This document shows positions 26,062-34,257 of a stretch of DNA of 45,991 nt, piece after piece. Both the position numbers and the translations under genes were made by a program. The stretch is from Microcaldota archaeon (lineage in GTDB: Archaea > Micrarchaeota > Micrarchaeia > Micrarchaeales > Micrarchaeaceae). How positions within the stretch are numbered: the first letter of the stretch is position 1; each line of letters starts with the position of its first letter. Where the stretch lies: NCBI GenBank assembly GCA_021828345.1, contig JAJZJI010000004.1:1-45991 (forward strand), read 5' to 3'. The notes beneath the pieces are model-generated. The model searched no databases. It was not told the DNA's origin and saw only the letters and a list, made by a program, of their open reading frames with translations.

Positions 26062-26997
26062 ATGGCGATCTTTAAACAGCCTGATAATAGCGTTCGTAGT
26101 GAGATTTTAAAGAGCGTCGGTATAGATAATATCGATAGAATAATCAAAAGTGGGCCAGCTTTAATTGAAATAGGGTTGCCAGAGATTGCGGCAAGAGCTT
26201 TATTTTATAAAAATTTGGGTATTGAAAATACACAATCGTTAATAGAACATTATCCAGATATATTGTTAATACCATTAATTGAAGCTGAAAAACGCATAAT
26301 ATTTTTTGAAAGGATAGGATTTAAAGATATGGCAAAATTGCTGTTTAATAATCCAGAAATAATGACAAAGACTGATAAAGAGATAAAATCCTTTTTCGAT
26401 TTTTTAAATTATATAGATTTAAATAAACCAATAGATTTATTTGAATCAATACCAAATCTGATAAATTACGATAAAGAAAGGATTAATGAAAATGTTAGTC
26501 ATTTAAAAAAAATGGGTTTTTTAAACATACAAAAAATTGTTTTAATTGCACCACATATACTAAGATGTAAAACGGAGATAATATCAGAAAAGCTCAACTC
26601 TTTTTATGACGCAGGATTTCAAGATCCAGTGAAAATGCTTGACATTGAACCCAAGTTATTTGATTGTGGCAACATATTATTAGATAAAATATTATTTTTC
26701 ATAAATATGGGATTGAAAGAACCAATACCAATAATTGAAAAGGTTCCGCGAATATTATTAGATTCTGAGATAGATATTTCTGAGGCAATGCAACCATTTC
26801 TAGATAAAAATATAGACATGTCTGTAATACTTTCCAGAATACCTAAAATTTTATATCTTAAAAAAGAGCGTGTATATGAACAAATATACATATTAAAAGA
26901 ACTAGATTTATACAACAAAAATGATATTGAGAAGCATCCAGAAATATTATTCCTTGATAAAGAGAACATACTTGATGTTTGTAAAAAAAATAGATGA
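26062..26997 (+). CDS. mTERF-like repeat protein C, nine regular repeats
   Basis: A 311-residue soluble protein made entirely of tandem helical repeats. Each unit follows the mTERF plan: L-x-F/Y-x-x-x-G-[FIL]-x-x-x-x-x-[IL]-[IL]-x-x-x-P-x-[IL]-L. The signature prolines fall at residues 32, 65, 98, 131, 164, 197, 229, 261 and 293, a spacing of 33,33,33,33,33,32,32,32. Such a regular series should fold as a right-handed superhelix. In eukaryotes mTERF proteins bind organelle DNA or RNA and affect transcription, replication or ribosome assembly. They are not a standard archaeal family. It overlaps the threonine synthase-like gene by ATGA (4 bp), so the two are translationally coupled. Related but less regular proteins lie at 1655-3923. 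Confidence 0.85.
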   Translation: MAIFKQPDNSVRSEILKSVGIDNIDRIIKSGPALIEIGLPEIAARALFYKNLGIENTQSLIEHYPDILLIPLIEAEKRIIFFERIGFKDMAKLLFNNPEIMTKTDKEIKSFFDFLNYIDLNKPIDLFESIPNLINYDKERINENVSHLKKMGFLNIQKIVLIAPHILRCKTEIISEKLNSFYDAGFQDPVKMLDIEPKLFDCGNILLDKILFFINMGLKEPIPIIEKVPRILLDSEIDISEAMQPFLDKNIDMSVILSRIPKILYLKKERVYEQIYILKELDLYNKNDIEKHPEILFLDKENILDVCKKNR

Positions 26998-28049
26998 ATT
27001 TCGTGGATTATAATTTGGTATGCAATAGTTGCAAAAAAAAGTATAAAAGTAATTACGATAGCCAAATATGCAAAGCTTGTGAGGGTATATTAGAAGTTGT
27101 ATATCTAAAAAGCGCCAGTTTTCCAATGAAAATGAGAACTATATGGGATTTTGAATTTAATATGCCAAAATCTCATTATACACATTACGAACTAGGAAAT
27201 ACAAAAATAATTAATTATAACGATAATGCTTTTCTTAAGTTGGAATTTTATAATCCAACAAAATCTTTCAAAGATAGGGGTTCTGTAATAGAGATAGCAA
27301 AGGCACAGGAATATGAGTATGATGAAATTGTTTGTGCGTCTACAGGTAATATGGCGTATTCTTTAGCGTATTATGCAAAGCTCGCTAATCTCAAAGTTAG
27401 AGTCTTTATAAGCAAGAATGCCAACAAGGATAAAATAAGGTATATCAAAGATGTACATGATGCTAAAATAACCAAAGTTGATGGGGATTTTACTCTTGCT
27501 CAGGCAGAAGCATTAAAATATTCACATAAAAATAGAGCATTCCTAACAGGTGATTATTGCTATAGAAAAGAGGGGCAGCGAAGCGTTGCTTATGAAATTG
27601 CATACCAAATTAAAAATATTGAACGTATTATATCTCCGATAGGAAACGCTACGCTATTTAGCGCACTTTATAAAGCATTTGTAGAATTAAAAAATGCAAA
27701 TAAAATAAAAAGACTACCAGAAATGTTTGGTGTTGAAGCACAACAGTGCGCACCAATCGCCAAATCTTTTAATAAAGAAAATTTAACTTATGTAAAACCC
27801 AATACTGATGCAGACGCAATAGCTGTCGGCATGCCAACTTATGGTATGGAAGCGATAGATGCAATAAAAAAGAGCAATGGAGGTATAGTAACAGTAAGCG
27901 AATCTGAACTTTATTTGGAACAGAAAAATTTCTATAAAAAATATGGCGTTATTGTTGAACTTGGTGGTATTGCAAGCCTTGCAGGATATGAAAAAGTTAT
28001 GAAAAAAGAGAAAAATACGGTTATTTTACTAACAGGCGGTAATGTATGA
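26994..28049 (+). CDS. thrC: threonine synthase-like PLP enzyme
   Basis: A 351-residue fold-type II PLP enzyme. An N-terminal zinc-ribbon-like segment (CNSCKKKY and CKACEG, residues about 10-30) precedes the catalytic domain, as in many archaeal threonine synthases. The PLP lysine lies in NPTKSFKDRGS, and the phosphate-binding and substrate region includes CASTGNMAYSLAYYA. The C-terminus has LLTGGNV. It would convert O-phosphohomoserine to threonine. At 351 residues it is a little short. It overlaps the mTERF-like gene by 4 bp. Related PLP enzymes such as cysteate or diaminopropionate-type synthases cannot be excluded from sequence alone. Confidence 0.83.
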   Translation: MNFVDYNLVCNSCKKKYKSNYDSQICKACEGILEVVYLKSASFPMKMRTIWDFEFNMPKSHYTHYELGNTKIINYNDNAFLKLEFYNPTKSFKDRGSVIEIAKAQEYEYDEIVCASTGNMAYSLAYYAKLANLKVRVFISKNANKDKIRYIKDVHDAKITKVDGDFTLAQAEALKYSHKNRAFLTGDYCYRKEGQRSVAYEIAYQIKNIERIISPIGNATLFSALYKAFVELKNANKIKRLPEMFGVEAQQCAPIAKSFNKENLTYVKPNTDADAIAVGMPTYGMEAIDAIKKSNGGIVTVSESELYLEQKNFYKKYGVIVELGGIASLAGYEKVMKKEKNTVILLTGGNV

Positions 28050-28105
28050 TATTTATGAATTTATCCATAAAGATAGAAATAGGATTTTATATCCACAAGC
28101 TAGTT

Positions 28106-28109
28106 GAGG
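28106..28109 (+). promoter_or_regulatory. GAGG Shine-Dalgarno deciding a GTG start
   Basis: GAGG stands 3 nt before GTG 28113 and overlaps the alternative TTG 28104. It favours GTG 28113 as the start of the membrane-anchored surface protein. Confidence 0.4.
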
Positions 28110-28112
28110 ATC

Positions 28113-29354
28113 GTGAAAAAGCTATTCTACTTATTGCTAATTATAATAATAGCTGTGCTTATAGTAATATTACTCCCTAATTTTTCCCAAAATAACAATA
28201 GAAAAAGCACAATAATAAGCCCTGTGCCAAATTATACCATAAATAACACATCTAAAAATTTCTCTATAACACTAAAGTATATACATTCACTTATGCCAAA
28301 TAGTTCAATAATAGTTAATTATTCTAATATTTCCTTATATTCCAATAAAAAATTAATTTATGCCACAGGTCCAATGAAAATTAAATTTAGTAATATATCC
28401 TTATATAAAAACATTGGCATATTCAATGTAGAAAATAGTAATGTAACAAGTATTATATTTAATATAAATAACGCTGAACTTTATTTAAATAATAAAAGCT
28501 ATGTGCTTAGTATTTTTAATAAAAATGCTTCTACAAATCTTTGCTGCTACGATAAAAACAGTAGTGGGATCATTATAAATACAGTACCCATATTTATACA
28601 GATTTATGGTGGTATAAAAAATTATTTTTATTATTATCAAATGGTAAATTCAAGTTTTTATTATAATAATACACGAAGTAATTACACTATTTTAAATGCT
28701 ACAAAATTTAATAATAGTATCAAAATGAACAATAGCACATTTAAATATAACAATAACAATTTAACCTTTTCTTTTAACCTGATTAATAAATTAGGCATAA
28801 AACTCAATATAACCGAAATACGCATCTTTGGTGCAATGTATTTTAACCAAAGTTCAGTTTATATAAACAACACAAGGACTTATTATAACACATCGAGCAG
28901 TAAACAAAATAACACAAACATGAAAAATAAATATGGCAAAAATTTATTAATGCCAATTGTTTTTGGTGGGCAGATACGAGGTATAGGTCCAAATACGACA
29001 ACGACCTATTATAAAAATACTACAATTAGTTCAGATATTTTAAACAGCTCAAGCTTCAATAAATATTATAGAGGTATGCTAAACTTTATAGTGGAAACAA
29101 ATGGGACGCTTTTGTTACCCACATATCAAAATAGTTTATATAATATAGGATATTTAAGCAAAAATAAGACGCTGCATTTTAGTTATAATAATAGAGTAGT
29201 ATTAGACAATTTTACATGTAAAAGTTATACTACCTTAAATTGCTCTTTGATTGAACCCGAAACACTTGGTTTAATTGCAAATAGTAATTATACGCTATTA
29301 GTTTATAGCAATTATAGCATCATAGGAAACATCACAGAAAGATTAAATGACTAA
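28113..29354 (+). CDS. membrane-anchored Asn-rich surface protein, DUF4382-like
   Basis: A 413-residue protein with one N-terminal membrane helix (KKLFYLLLIIIIAVLIVILL, residues about 2-21) and an external part extremely rich in Asn, Ser, Tyr and Thr, with dozens of N-x-S/T sequons. The region after the anchor resembles the DUF4382 beta fold. The C-terminal ~100 residues match the end of the regulator at 41190-42620: both share NGTLLLP/NGSLMLP, N-S-L-x-N-x-GY, a short F-x-x-N stretch and NYTLLVYSNY/NYTILIITNY. The two are therefore paralogues. This one lacks the HTH domain and keeps only a short cytoplasmic stub. It lies between thrC and a histidine kinase gene. It is probably an N-glycosylated surface or sensor-partner protein. 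Confidence 0.7.
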   Translation: MKKLFYLLLIIIIAVLIVILLPNFSQNNNRKSTIISPVPNYTINNTSKNFSITLKYIHSLMPNSSIIVNYSNISLYSNKKLIYATGPMKIKFSNISLYKNIGIFNVENSNVTSIIFNINNAELYLNNKSYVLSIFNKNASTNLCCYDKNSSGIIINTVPIFIQIYGGIKNYFYYYQMVNSSFYYNNTRSNYTILNATKFNNSIKMNNSTFKYNNNNLTFSFNLINKLGIKLNITEIRIFGAMYFNQSSVYINNTRTYYNTSSSKQNNTNMKNKYGKNLLMPIVFGGQIRGIGPNTTTTYYKNTTISSDILNSSSFNKYYRGMLNFIVETNGTLLLPTYQNSLYNIGYLSKNKTLHFSYNNRVVLDNFTCKSYTTLNCSLIEPETLGLIANSNYTLLVYSNYSIIGNITERLND

Positions 29355-29418
29355 TTCTTGTATTTTTGCATTTTATATCAGACTTAAATATTTTATCTGA
29401 TAATTATGAATATTAAAT

Positions 29419-31683
29419 TTGGTTGGTTTTTGCTTGGTTGATGATATTTTTATATCTAAATTTATTACAGAATTGCTACCTATGGCTTCAAGCTCAATGG
29501 ACGAACAAAATCTTTCAAAAGCTTTTGTTGATATGATTAAGAAAGAATTTGGTTTAGATAATGTAGAATTAGCCGATATCCATTCGGGCAATAAGAGTAT
29601 AGAACAGCTTGATGATTATATATCTAATACAAGAAAAATATATGTAGACAACCAACTAAGCGAATTTTCAGCCTTTCCAGAATTAATAAATTATAAAATA
29701 AAGGGATTTTCCAGCTGCGCAATTATTCCGGTTATAGGTAATGGGAGGGTTATATCTTCTTTGAGACTATTGTCTAAACAAGAAAACCGTTTTACCCAAA
29801 AAATGATAAGTACTTTAGAAATAGCTTCTTCATTTTTTGCATTTTCATATATATACAAATCTGAAATAAATAAAAACAATAGACTTGCAGAATATTTTGA
29901 CATTGCTTTTAATGCACAATATCCACAACTATTAATTTCAAAAGATAATAAAATAGTTAAATCTAATAAGGAAGCAATAAAAGAATTTGATTTAAATAAC
30001 GACCTTAATCAAAATATAAAAAATGTATTTGCGTTCGATTTTGATTATTTAAAAGAATTAAAGCGGGATGTTGAAGTCCAGTTAAATACGCAAGGCGGTC
30101 TAAAAATTTATAGTATATCGATAAAAAAAATTGGAGACACACTAATTTATTTGACAGCGAAAGATTTGACACATAAAAATAACACTAGTTTGATATTAGA
30201 TTCTTTGCTTGAAAATAATGATATTTTTTTACTTATAACAGATGATAAATTTAGAATTGTTAAAATGAGCCAGAATTTTGAAAAATTGCTCGGTAGTGGC
30301 AGCATAATGGGCAATACTAAAAGTTTTCTAGATATATCAAAATTAGAACAACCCTTCTTTAAAGATATAGAACCCAAAAAAAATAAATTAATGGTTATTG
30401 AATTCACAATGAATACGTTAAATGGACGTATACCAGTAAAGGCGTATATAAACAAAGGTGCATTTGGATACGGCATTGTAATAATAAATAAAATTGCTGA
30501 AAAATACGTTATAGAGGCACAAGAAAATGTTAATGATTTTATTAATGGAAGCTCTGATATAGTTCTAGTTGTTGATAAATCTGGTTATATACAAAAATAT
30601 AATATGGCATTAGAGCGAATCTTAGGGTTTGATCGTACAGAAATAATTGGTAGCAGCGTTAATAGAATTTATAAGGAAGGAGATTCAGAATTAGTTTATA
30701 GAGACATAAATTACGTAAAAAACGGGAGCAAAGTAGATAATACTTACATAAATTTGGTTGCTAAAAATTCTGATATTATTCCAGGTACGCAATCTGTAAG
30801 AAAATTAAGGGGTATAAATGACGATGACAAGTTTATTATCTTTATAAAGGAATTAGTAACAAAACAGCATCTAGATCTATTAAAAGATGAAATAAAACTA
30901 AAAGAATTAGAGGTTAAAAAATATAAAGCAATAAATGAACTTAAAACCGAATTCATACATAGTATGGGGCATGAATTAAGAACGCCATTAACTAGCATAA
31001 AAGGTTATTCATACTTACTTGCGAATGAAAGCATTGGAAAACTAAATGAAACACAAAAAGAATATATCGATATAATAAGCGCAGAATCAGATCGATTTAA
31101 ATTAATGATAGAGCAGATATTAGAAGCATCGAAAATAGACTCTGATAAAATAAAATTGGAGTTTAAAGAGGTTGATTTGAAGTCCTTATACAATAATGCA
31201 AGTATAAAGGGATTAGAAGAGAAAACTAAACAGAAAGGCCTGGCATTTTATTGGAATGTTGATTATGATGTACCAATAATTAATGCGGATCCTAATAGAT
31301 TAATACAAGTATTTGTAAACCTCATAGGAAATGCAATAAAGTTTACTGAATCTGGAAGTATAACAATACATGTTAAAAGGCAAAAACGAAGATATGTAGA
31401 GTGTACTATTAGTGATACTGGAATGGGTCTTTCTGAAGATGATAAAAAGAAGGTTTTTAAAAAGTTTTATCAAGTCAAAAGAACTGATATGACTAAAAAA
31501 GAGAATGAGGGCACAGGACTAGGGTTACCTATTACAAAAGGTATAATATCTCTACATGGTGGAAAAATGTTTATAGAATCCCAGATAGGCAAAGGCAGCA
31601 CTTTTGGCTTTATTTTGCCAATTAATAAAAAACAAAGAAAAAAACAAAAAGAAAAGGAGTCTGAAAATAACAATCAAGCTTAA
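29419..31683 (+). CDS. soluble GAF/PAS sensor histidine kinase
   Basis: A 754-residue protein without membrane segments. Order: GAF-like domain (about 10-150), then three PAS-like domains (about 155-255, 260-370 and 375-480, the last with DIVLVVDKSGYIQKYN and ERILGFDRTEIIG), a HisKA dimerisation helix with FIHSMGHELRTPLTS (phospho-acceptor H518), and a HATPase domain with NLIGNAIKFTESG (N box), ISDTGMGLSEDD (G1), KKFYQVK (F box) and GTGLGLPITKGI (G2). It ends in a lysine/glutamate-rich tail. It senses an internal signal, perhaps redox or ligand, and autophosphorylates. No response regulator is adjacent. Starts TTG 29419 or TTG 29434 are both possible. Confidence 0.93.
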   Translation: MVGFCLVDDIFISKFITELLPMASSSMDEQNLSKAFVDMIKKEFGLDNVELADIHSGNKSIEQLDDYISNTRKIYVDNQLSEFSAFPELINYKIKGFSSCAIIPVIGNGRVISSLRLLSKQENRFTQKMISTLEIASSFFAFSYIYKSEINKNNRLAEYFDIAFNAQYPQLLISKDNKIVKSNKEAIKEFDLNNDLNQNIKNVFAFDFDYLKELKRDVEVQLNTQGGLKIYSISIKKIGDTLIYLTAKDLTHKNNTSLILDSLLENNDIFLLITDDKFRIVKMSQNFEKLLGSGSIMGNTKSFLDISKLEQPFFKDIEPKKNKLMVIEFTMNTLNGRIPVKAYINKGAFGYGIVIINKIAEKYVIEAQENVNDFINGSSDIVLVVDKSGYIQKYNMALERILGFDRTEIIGSSVNRIYKEGDSELVYRDINYVKNGSKVDNTYINLVAKNSDIIPGTQSVRKLRGINDDDKFIIFIKELVTKQHLDLLKDEIKLKELEVKKYKAINELKTEFIHSMGHELRTPLTSIKGYSYLLANESIGKLNETQKEYIDIISAESDRFKLMIEQILEASKIDSDKIKLEFKEVDLKSLYNNASIKGLEEKTKQKGLAFYWNVDYDVPIINADPNRLIQVFVNLIGNAIKFTESGSITIHVKRQKRRYVECTISDTGMGLSEDDKKKVFKKFYQVKRTDMTKKENEGTGLGLPITKGIISLHGGKMFIESQIGKGSTFGFILPINKKQRKKQKEKESENNNQA

Positions 31684-31687
31684 CTTA

Positions 31688-32659
31688 TCAGTTTATAAGT
31701 ATACCACAATTACCTAATGCTATCGAACCCTGATAATCATTATACAATTGAGAATAGCTCATGCCTGAAAATATACCGCTAAATGATGAGGAGATAGTAG
31801 ACGTTGCAGTATTAATATTAAATATCGCTACTTTCCCCGTTGCAACAGGATTATATGAATGTGTTGTAAATATAACCGTATACGCTGTTGGAGAGCTATT
31901 TGTTGTACTTAATGTCATATTATAAGGAGTTACATTAGTAGCATTCTTATATGTCTCAGGGCCGCTTGGAAGACTACCCTTATTGGAATCATATGTTGAA
32001 TTATATTCTGTAGGGCTACATGATACATGTGCATTGTTGTATGCAATACTATAATTTAACATCAATGCGTAAGTTTGATTATTAGATAGAATAGAAATTG
32101 CATCTAGCAAATTTGTATTCTTAATAGTTGTAGTTGTTGCAATTGTTGTCTGTGAAATAGTAGTTGAGGTCTTAATTGTTGAGTTTTGAATAATGATTGT
32201 CGTAGTTGTTGCATTATTTACATTATTATAGGATATATCGGAATTGTTTACAGGTACCATTATTGAAGTATTTATTATCTCCATACTTATAGATGCTGAA
32301 TTATTTGACAGGCTATTTAATTTTATTTCTAGATTTGAATAACTTGAATTTCTATTTGTGTTAATTGGAGTTACTATACCATTGCTCACTTTTATTATAG
32401 TACCCTTATTAAACATTGAAGGAGGCTGCTGCATATAGATATATGCTATGCCACTAGCTGCATCGCTTTTATATAATGATACAAAATAATCAGCATTACC
32501 TATTTTAATTAAAGATGGATTTTTATTTACCAATATATTTGAAAGTGATTGTTGATATTGATTATTTCCCATAGAAAAAAGTACAACTACCACTAAAAAT
32601 ACAACAACAGAGGCTATTAGAGCATAACTCCAAAAATCCAACTTTTTACTAAATTTCAT
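31688..32659 (-). CDS. membrane-anchored surface protein with Thr-rich stalk
   Basis: A 323-residue protein of unknown family. A short cytoplasmic segment (KFSKKLDFWS) is followed by one membrane helix (about residues 12-32). The external part has many sequons, and around residues 145-185 a Thr/Ile low-complexity stalk with three TTTT-type clusters separated by Asn and Ser. The C-terminal domain contains two cysteines (SCSPTEY and GNCGILIN) that could form a disulfide. It resembles O/N-glycosylated archaeal surface proteins. It is convergent with the histidine kinase gene (4-bp gap) and lies about 90 bp downstream of the K+ channel gene. Confidence 0.65.
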   Translation of the reverse strand: MKFSKKLDFWSYALIASVVVFLVVVVLFSMGNNQYQQSLSNILVNKNPSLIKIGNADYFVSLYKSDAASGIAYIYMQQPPSMFNKGTIIKVSNGIVTPINTNRNSSYSNLEIKLNSLSNNSASISMEIINTSIMVPVNNSDISYNNVNNATTTTIIIQNSTIKTSTTISQTTIATTTTIKNTNLLDAISILSNNQTYALMLNYSIAYNNAHVSCSPTEYNSTYDSNKGSLPSGPETYKNATNVTPYNMTLSTTNSSPTAYTVIFTTHSYNPVATGKVAIFNINTATSTISSSFSGIFSGMSYSQLYNDYQGSIALGNCGILIN

Positions 32660-32749
32660 TACACCACAATAGCATTAATAGAATTAATACTAAACGTATT
32701 GAGAAAAGAAAGTATTAAAACGTTCCTTATTGCAAGCTGCAGAATTTAG

Positions 32750-33499
32750 TTATTTTAACATTGAGTCAAGATCTTCTGCTATTTTCTTGCTTGGATTTAT
32801 AATAGTTATCTCCTTTATTTTCATTATGCTTTTAAGCCTTGATTCAGTCTCATCAGTTTCCACCACAACAATAGTTTTTACATCTTTTGCAATATCCGAT
32901 AATATAAGCGTTGTATATATTATATCCTCTTTATGCCTCATATTTACTATTATAACCGTGGCCTTTTTAGGGTTAAATTTATTAATATTTTCTTCTGATG
33001 TTAAATCTCCATATATCGCATGATAACCTTTTGATATAAGTGCATTAGCATCATCTTTATTCTGTATTACAATAAGATATTTTTCCTTTTTTGCTTTAAG
33101 TTTTTCAACATATGCCATATTAATTGCTCCACCACCTAAAAGAAGCACGTGATCTTTTGTCATCCTGCCCTCTATTGAGCTAATTTTTGAAGTTAATTTA
33201 TTTATTCTACTATCCATTATCTCACCAGATATAAGACTTACGGTCGTAAGAAACGCTCCTAGACCTAATATTATAAGTATCATGACGAATATTTTTGCTG
33301 TGGGTGTTATTGGGGTTATATCACCATATCCAACAGTTGATATCGTTATTATTGTGAAGTATATAGCGTTTAAGAAATCAATATGCTGGCTAAAATTATT
33401 TCCCTGCCCTAGTATATATGTCTCAATTACACCAAATGCTATTATCAATACTAAAAAAGTTATTGCTGCAATGCTTTTTGGCGTTAATATTAAGCGCAT
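32750..33499 (-). CDS. two-helix potassium channel with RCK domain
   Basis: A 249-residue channel. The N-terminal pore module has two membrane helices around the selectivity filter TVGYGD (residues 55-60). After a linker helix comes an RCK/TrkA-N Rossmann domain. Its glycine loop reads LLLGGGAINMAYV, with Asn in place of the last Gly of GxGxxG, and the acidic residue normally ending strand 2 is replaced (IVIQNKDD). Canonical NAD binding is thus doubtful, as in Ca2+-gated MthK. It also lacks the C-terminal TrkA-C lobe (MthK is about 336 residues). Four such subunits would form a K+ channel controlling membrane potential and internal pH. Confidence 0.9.
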   Translation of the reverse strand: MRLILTPKSIAAITFLVLIIAFGVIETYILGQGNNFSQHIDFLNAIYFTIITISTVGYGDITPITPTAKIFVMILIILGLGAFLTTVSLISGEIMDSRINKLTSKISSIEGRMTKDHVLLLGGGAINMAYVEKLKAKKEKYLIVIQNKDDANALISKGYHAIYGDLTSEENINKFNPKKATVIIVNMRHKEDIIYTTLILSDIAKDVKTIVVVETDETESRLKSIMKIKEITIINPSKKIAEDLDSMLK

Positions 33500-33610
33500 T
33501 TAAATACCAAAGTCCCATACTAAGTATAATATACTAACATATAATTTTAAAGGTATATTTAAAAATTGAATTTCAATCAAAGACTAATTATATTTGAATA
33601 TTATAATATT

Positions 33611-33617
33611 TATATAA
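33611..33617 (+). promoter_or_regulatory. TATA box of the 33643 gene
   Basis: TATATAA centred about 29 bp ahead of ATG 33643 in the 143-bp gap between divergent genes. This is the spacing expected for a nearly leaderless archaeal mRNA. Confidence 0.5.
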
Positions 33618-33642
33618 CGTGTAAATTCTAAATGGTAATTTT

Positions 33643-34065
33643 ATGAAAACTAAGAAAATAGAAAAATTATTAGATAAGCAAAGAAGGCAGATTATTAGAA
33701 ATTTAGATGACGCAATAAAAGTTAGTTCTGATAACACCCGTAAAATTCTAAGGAATTTGAGAAGAAATGCAACATCGCAGAATAGTAAAACAACTACTGC
33801 AACATCAATAAGTTTTAGGGATAAAAAGAATAGAACAATTGCAAGAATGATACAGGAACTTTATTTTATGTCAGGTACATCTAGCGGTAGTGAGGAGTAT
33901 AGACATATGGTTGGTGAGGATGCCATAATATTAAGATCGATAAAAAATGACTTAACAAACAACATACCAATATCTATTGAAAAAATAAGTAAACTTTATA
34001 ATATATATAGTAAAATTTACCCTGATAGTACCGAACAAATTAAAAAAGACCTTGGGCTTAAATAA
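33643..34065 (+). CDS. unknown basic protein, 140 aa
   Basis: No family recognised. The 140-residue protein has a very basic helical N-terminal half (KIEKLLDKQRRQIIRNL, later ILRNLRRN), a Ser/Thr linker (residues about 45-60) and a mixed C-terminal half that is helical and less charged. The N-terminal part could bind nucleic acid. It has its own TATA box and is divergent to the K+ channel gene. It ends 23 bp before the tRNA-Ser on the opposite strand. Codon use is as in the rest of the window. Confidence 0.65.
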   Translation: MKTKKIEKLLDKQRRQIIRNLDDAIKVSSDNTRKILRNLRRNATSQNSKTTTATSISFRDKKNRTIARMIQELYFMSGTSSGSEEYRHMVGEDAIILRSIKNDLTNNIPISIEKISKLYNIYSKIYPDSTEQIKKDLGLK

Positions 34066-34088
34066 TAGTTTATAAAATAAATTAAATT

Positions 34089-34214
34089 CGCCAGGGTAGG
34101 GATTTGAACCCTAAAGCCCGTAAGGGCACCGGTTGCCCTGTTTTGCATCACTAATCAGCTCTTGATGATTTAAAATCTCAAGACCGGCGCAATACCGGAT
34201 TCTGCCACCCTGGC
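34089..34214 (-). tRNA. tRNA-Ser (anticodon UGA) with intron
   Basis: Folding by eye gives a complete class II tRNA. The acceptor stem is GCCAGGG/CCCTGGC with discriminator G, as in serine tRNAs. The D stem is GCA/TGC. The anticodon stem CCGGT/ACCGG has loop CU-UGA-GA once the intron is removed. The long variable arm is GCCC-UUAC-GGGC, and the T arm UAGGG-TTCAAAT-CCCUA. No CCA is encoded. The gene is 126 nt, with an intron of 42 nt between positions 37 and 38, leaving an 84-nt mature tRNA. A leucine tRNA was considered but the loop gives UGA. Confidence 0.93.
34135..34176 (-). other. 42-nt tRNA intron with bulge-helix-bulge splice site
   Basis: The precursor forms a full BHB motif. The 4-bp central helix is CUUG (anticodon loop) with CAGG (intron 3' end, one G-U pair). 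The two 3-nt bulges are AGA and GCA. Cleavage after the second base of each bulge gives exon ends AG and A at the canonical 37/38 site. The flanking intron helix is UUUU/AAAA, with an inner AAUCA/UGAUU hairpin. Splicing by the archaeal EndA endonuclease is expected. Confidence 0.88.
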
Positions 34215-34257
34215 ATTGACTTAGTATATTTTGAGCGAACTAAATAAAATACTTTCT

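Noticed and set aside
32100..32225. Repeated GTTGTTG-type runs as a tandem repeat or CRISPR
   Set aside because: They encode the Thr-rich stalk of the 31688 protein and have no regular repeat-spacer pattern. No CRISPR array was seen anywhere in the window.
34141..34176. Near-perfect hairpin as a terminator
   Set aside because: It falls inside the tRNA-Ser precursor and is better explained by the BHB intron.
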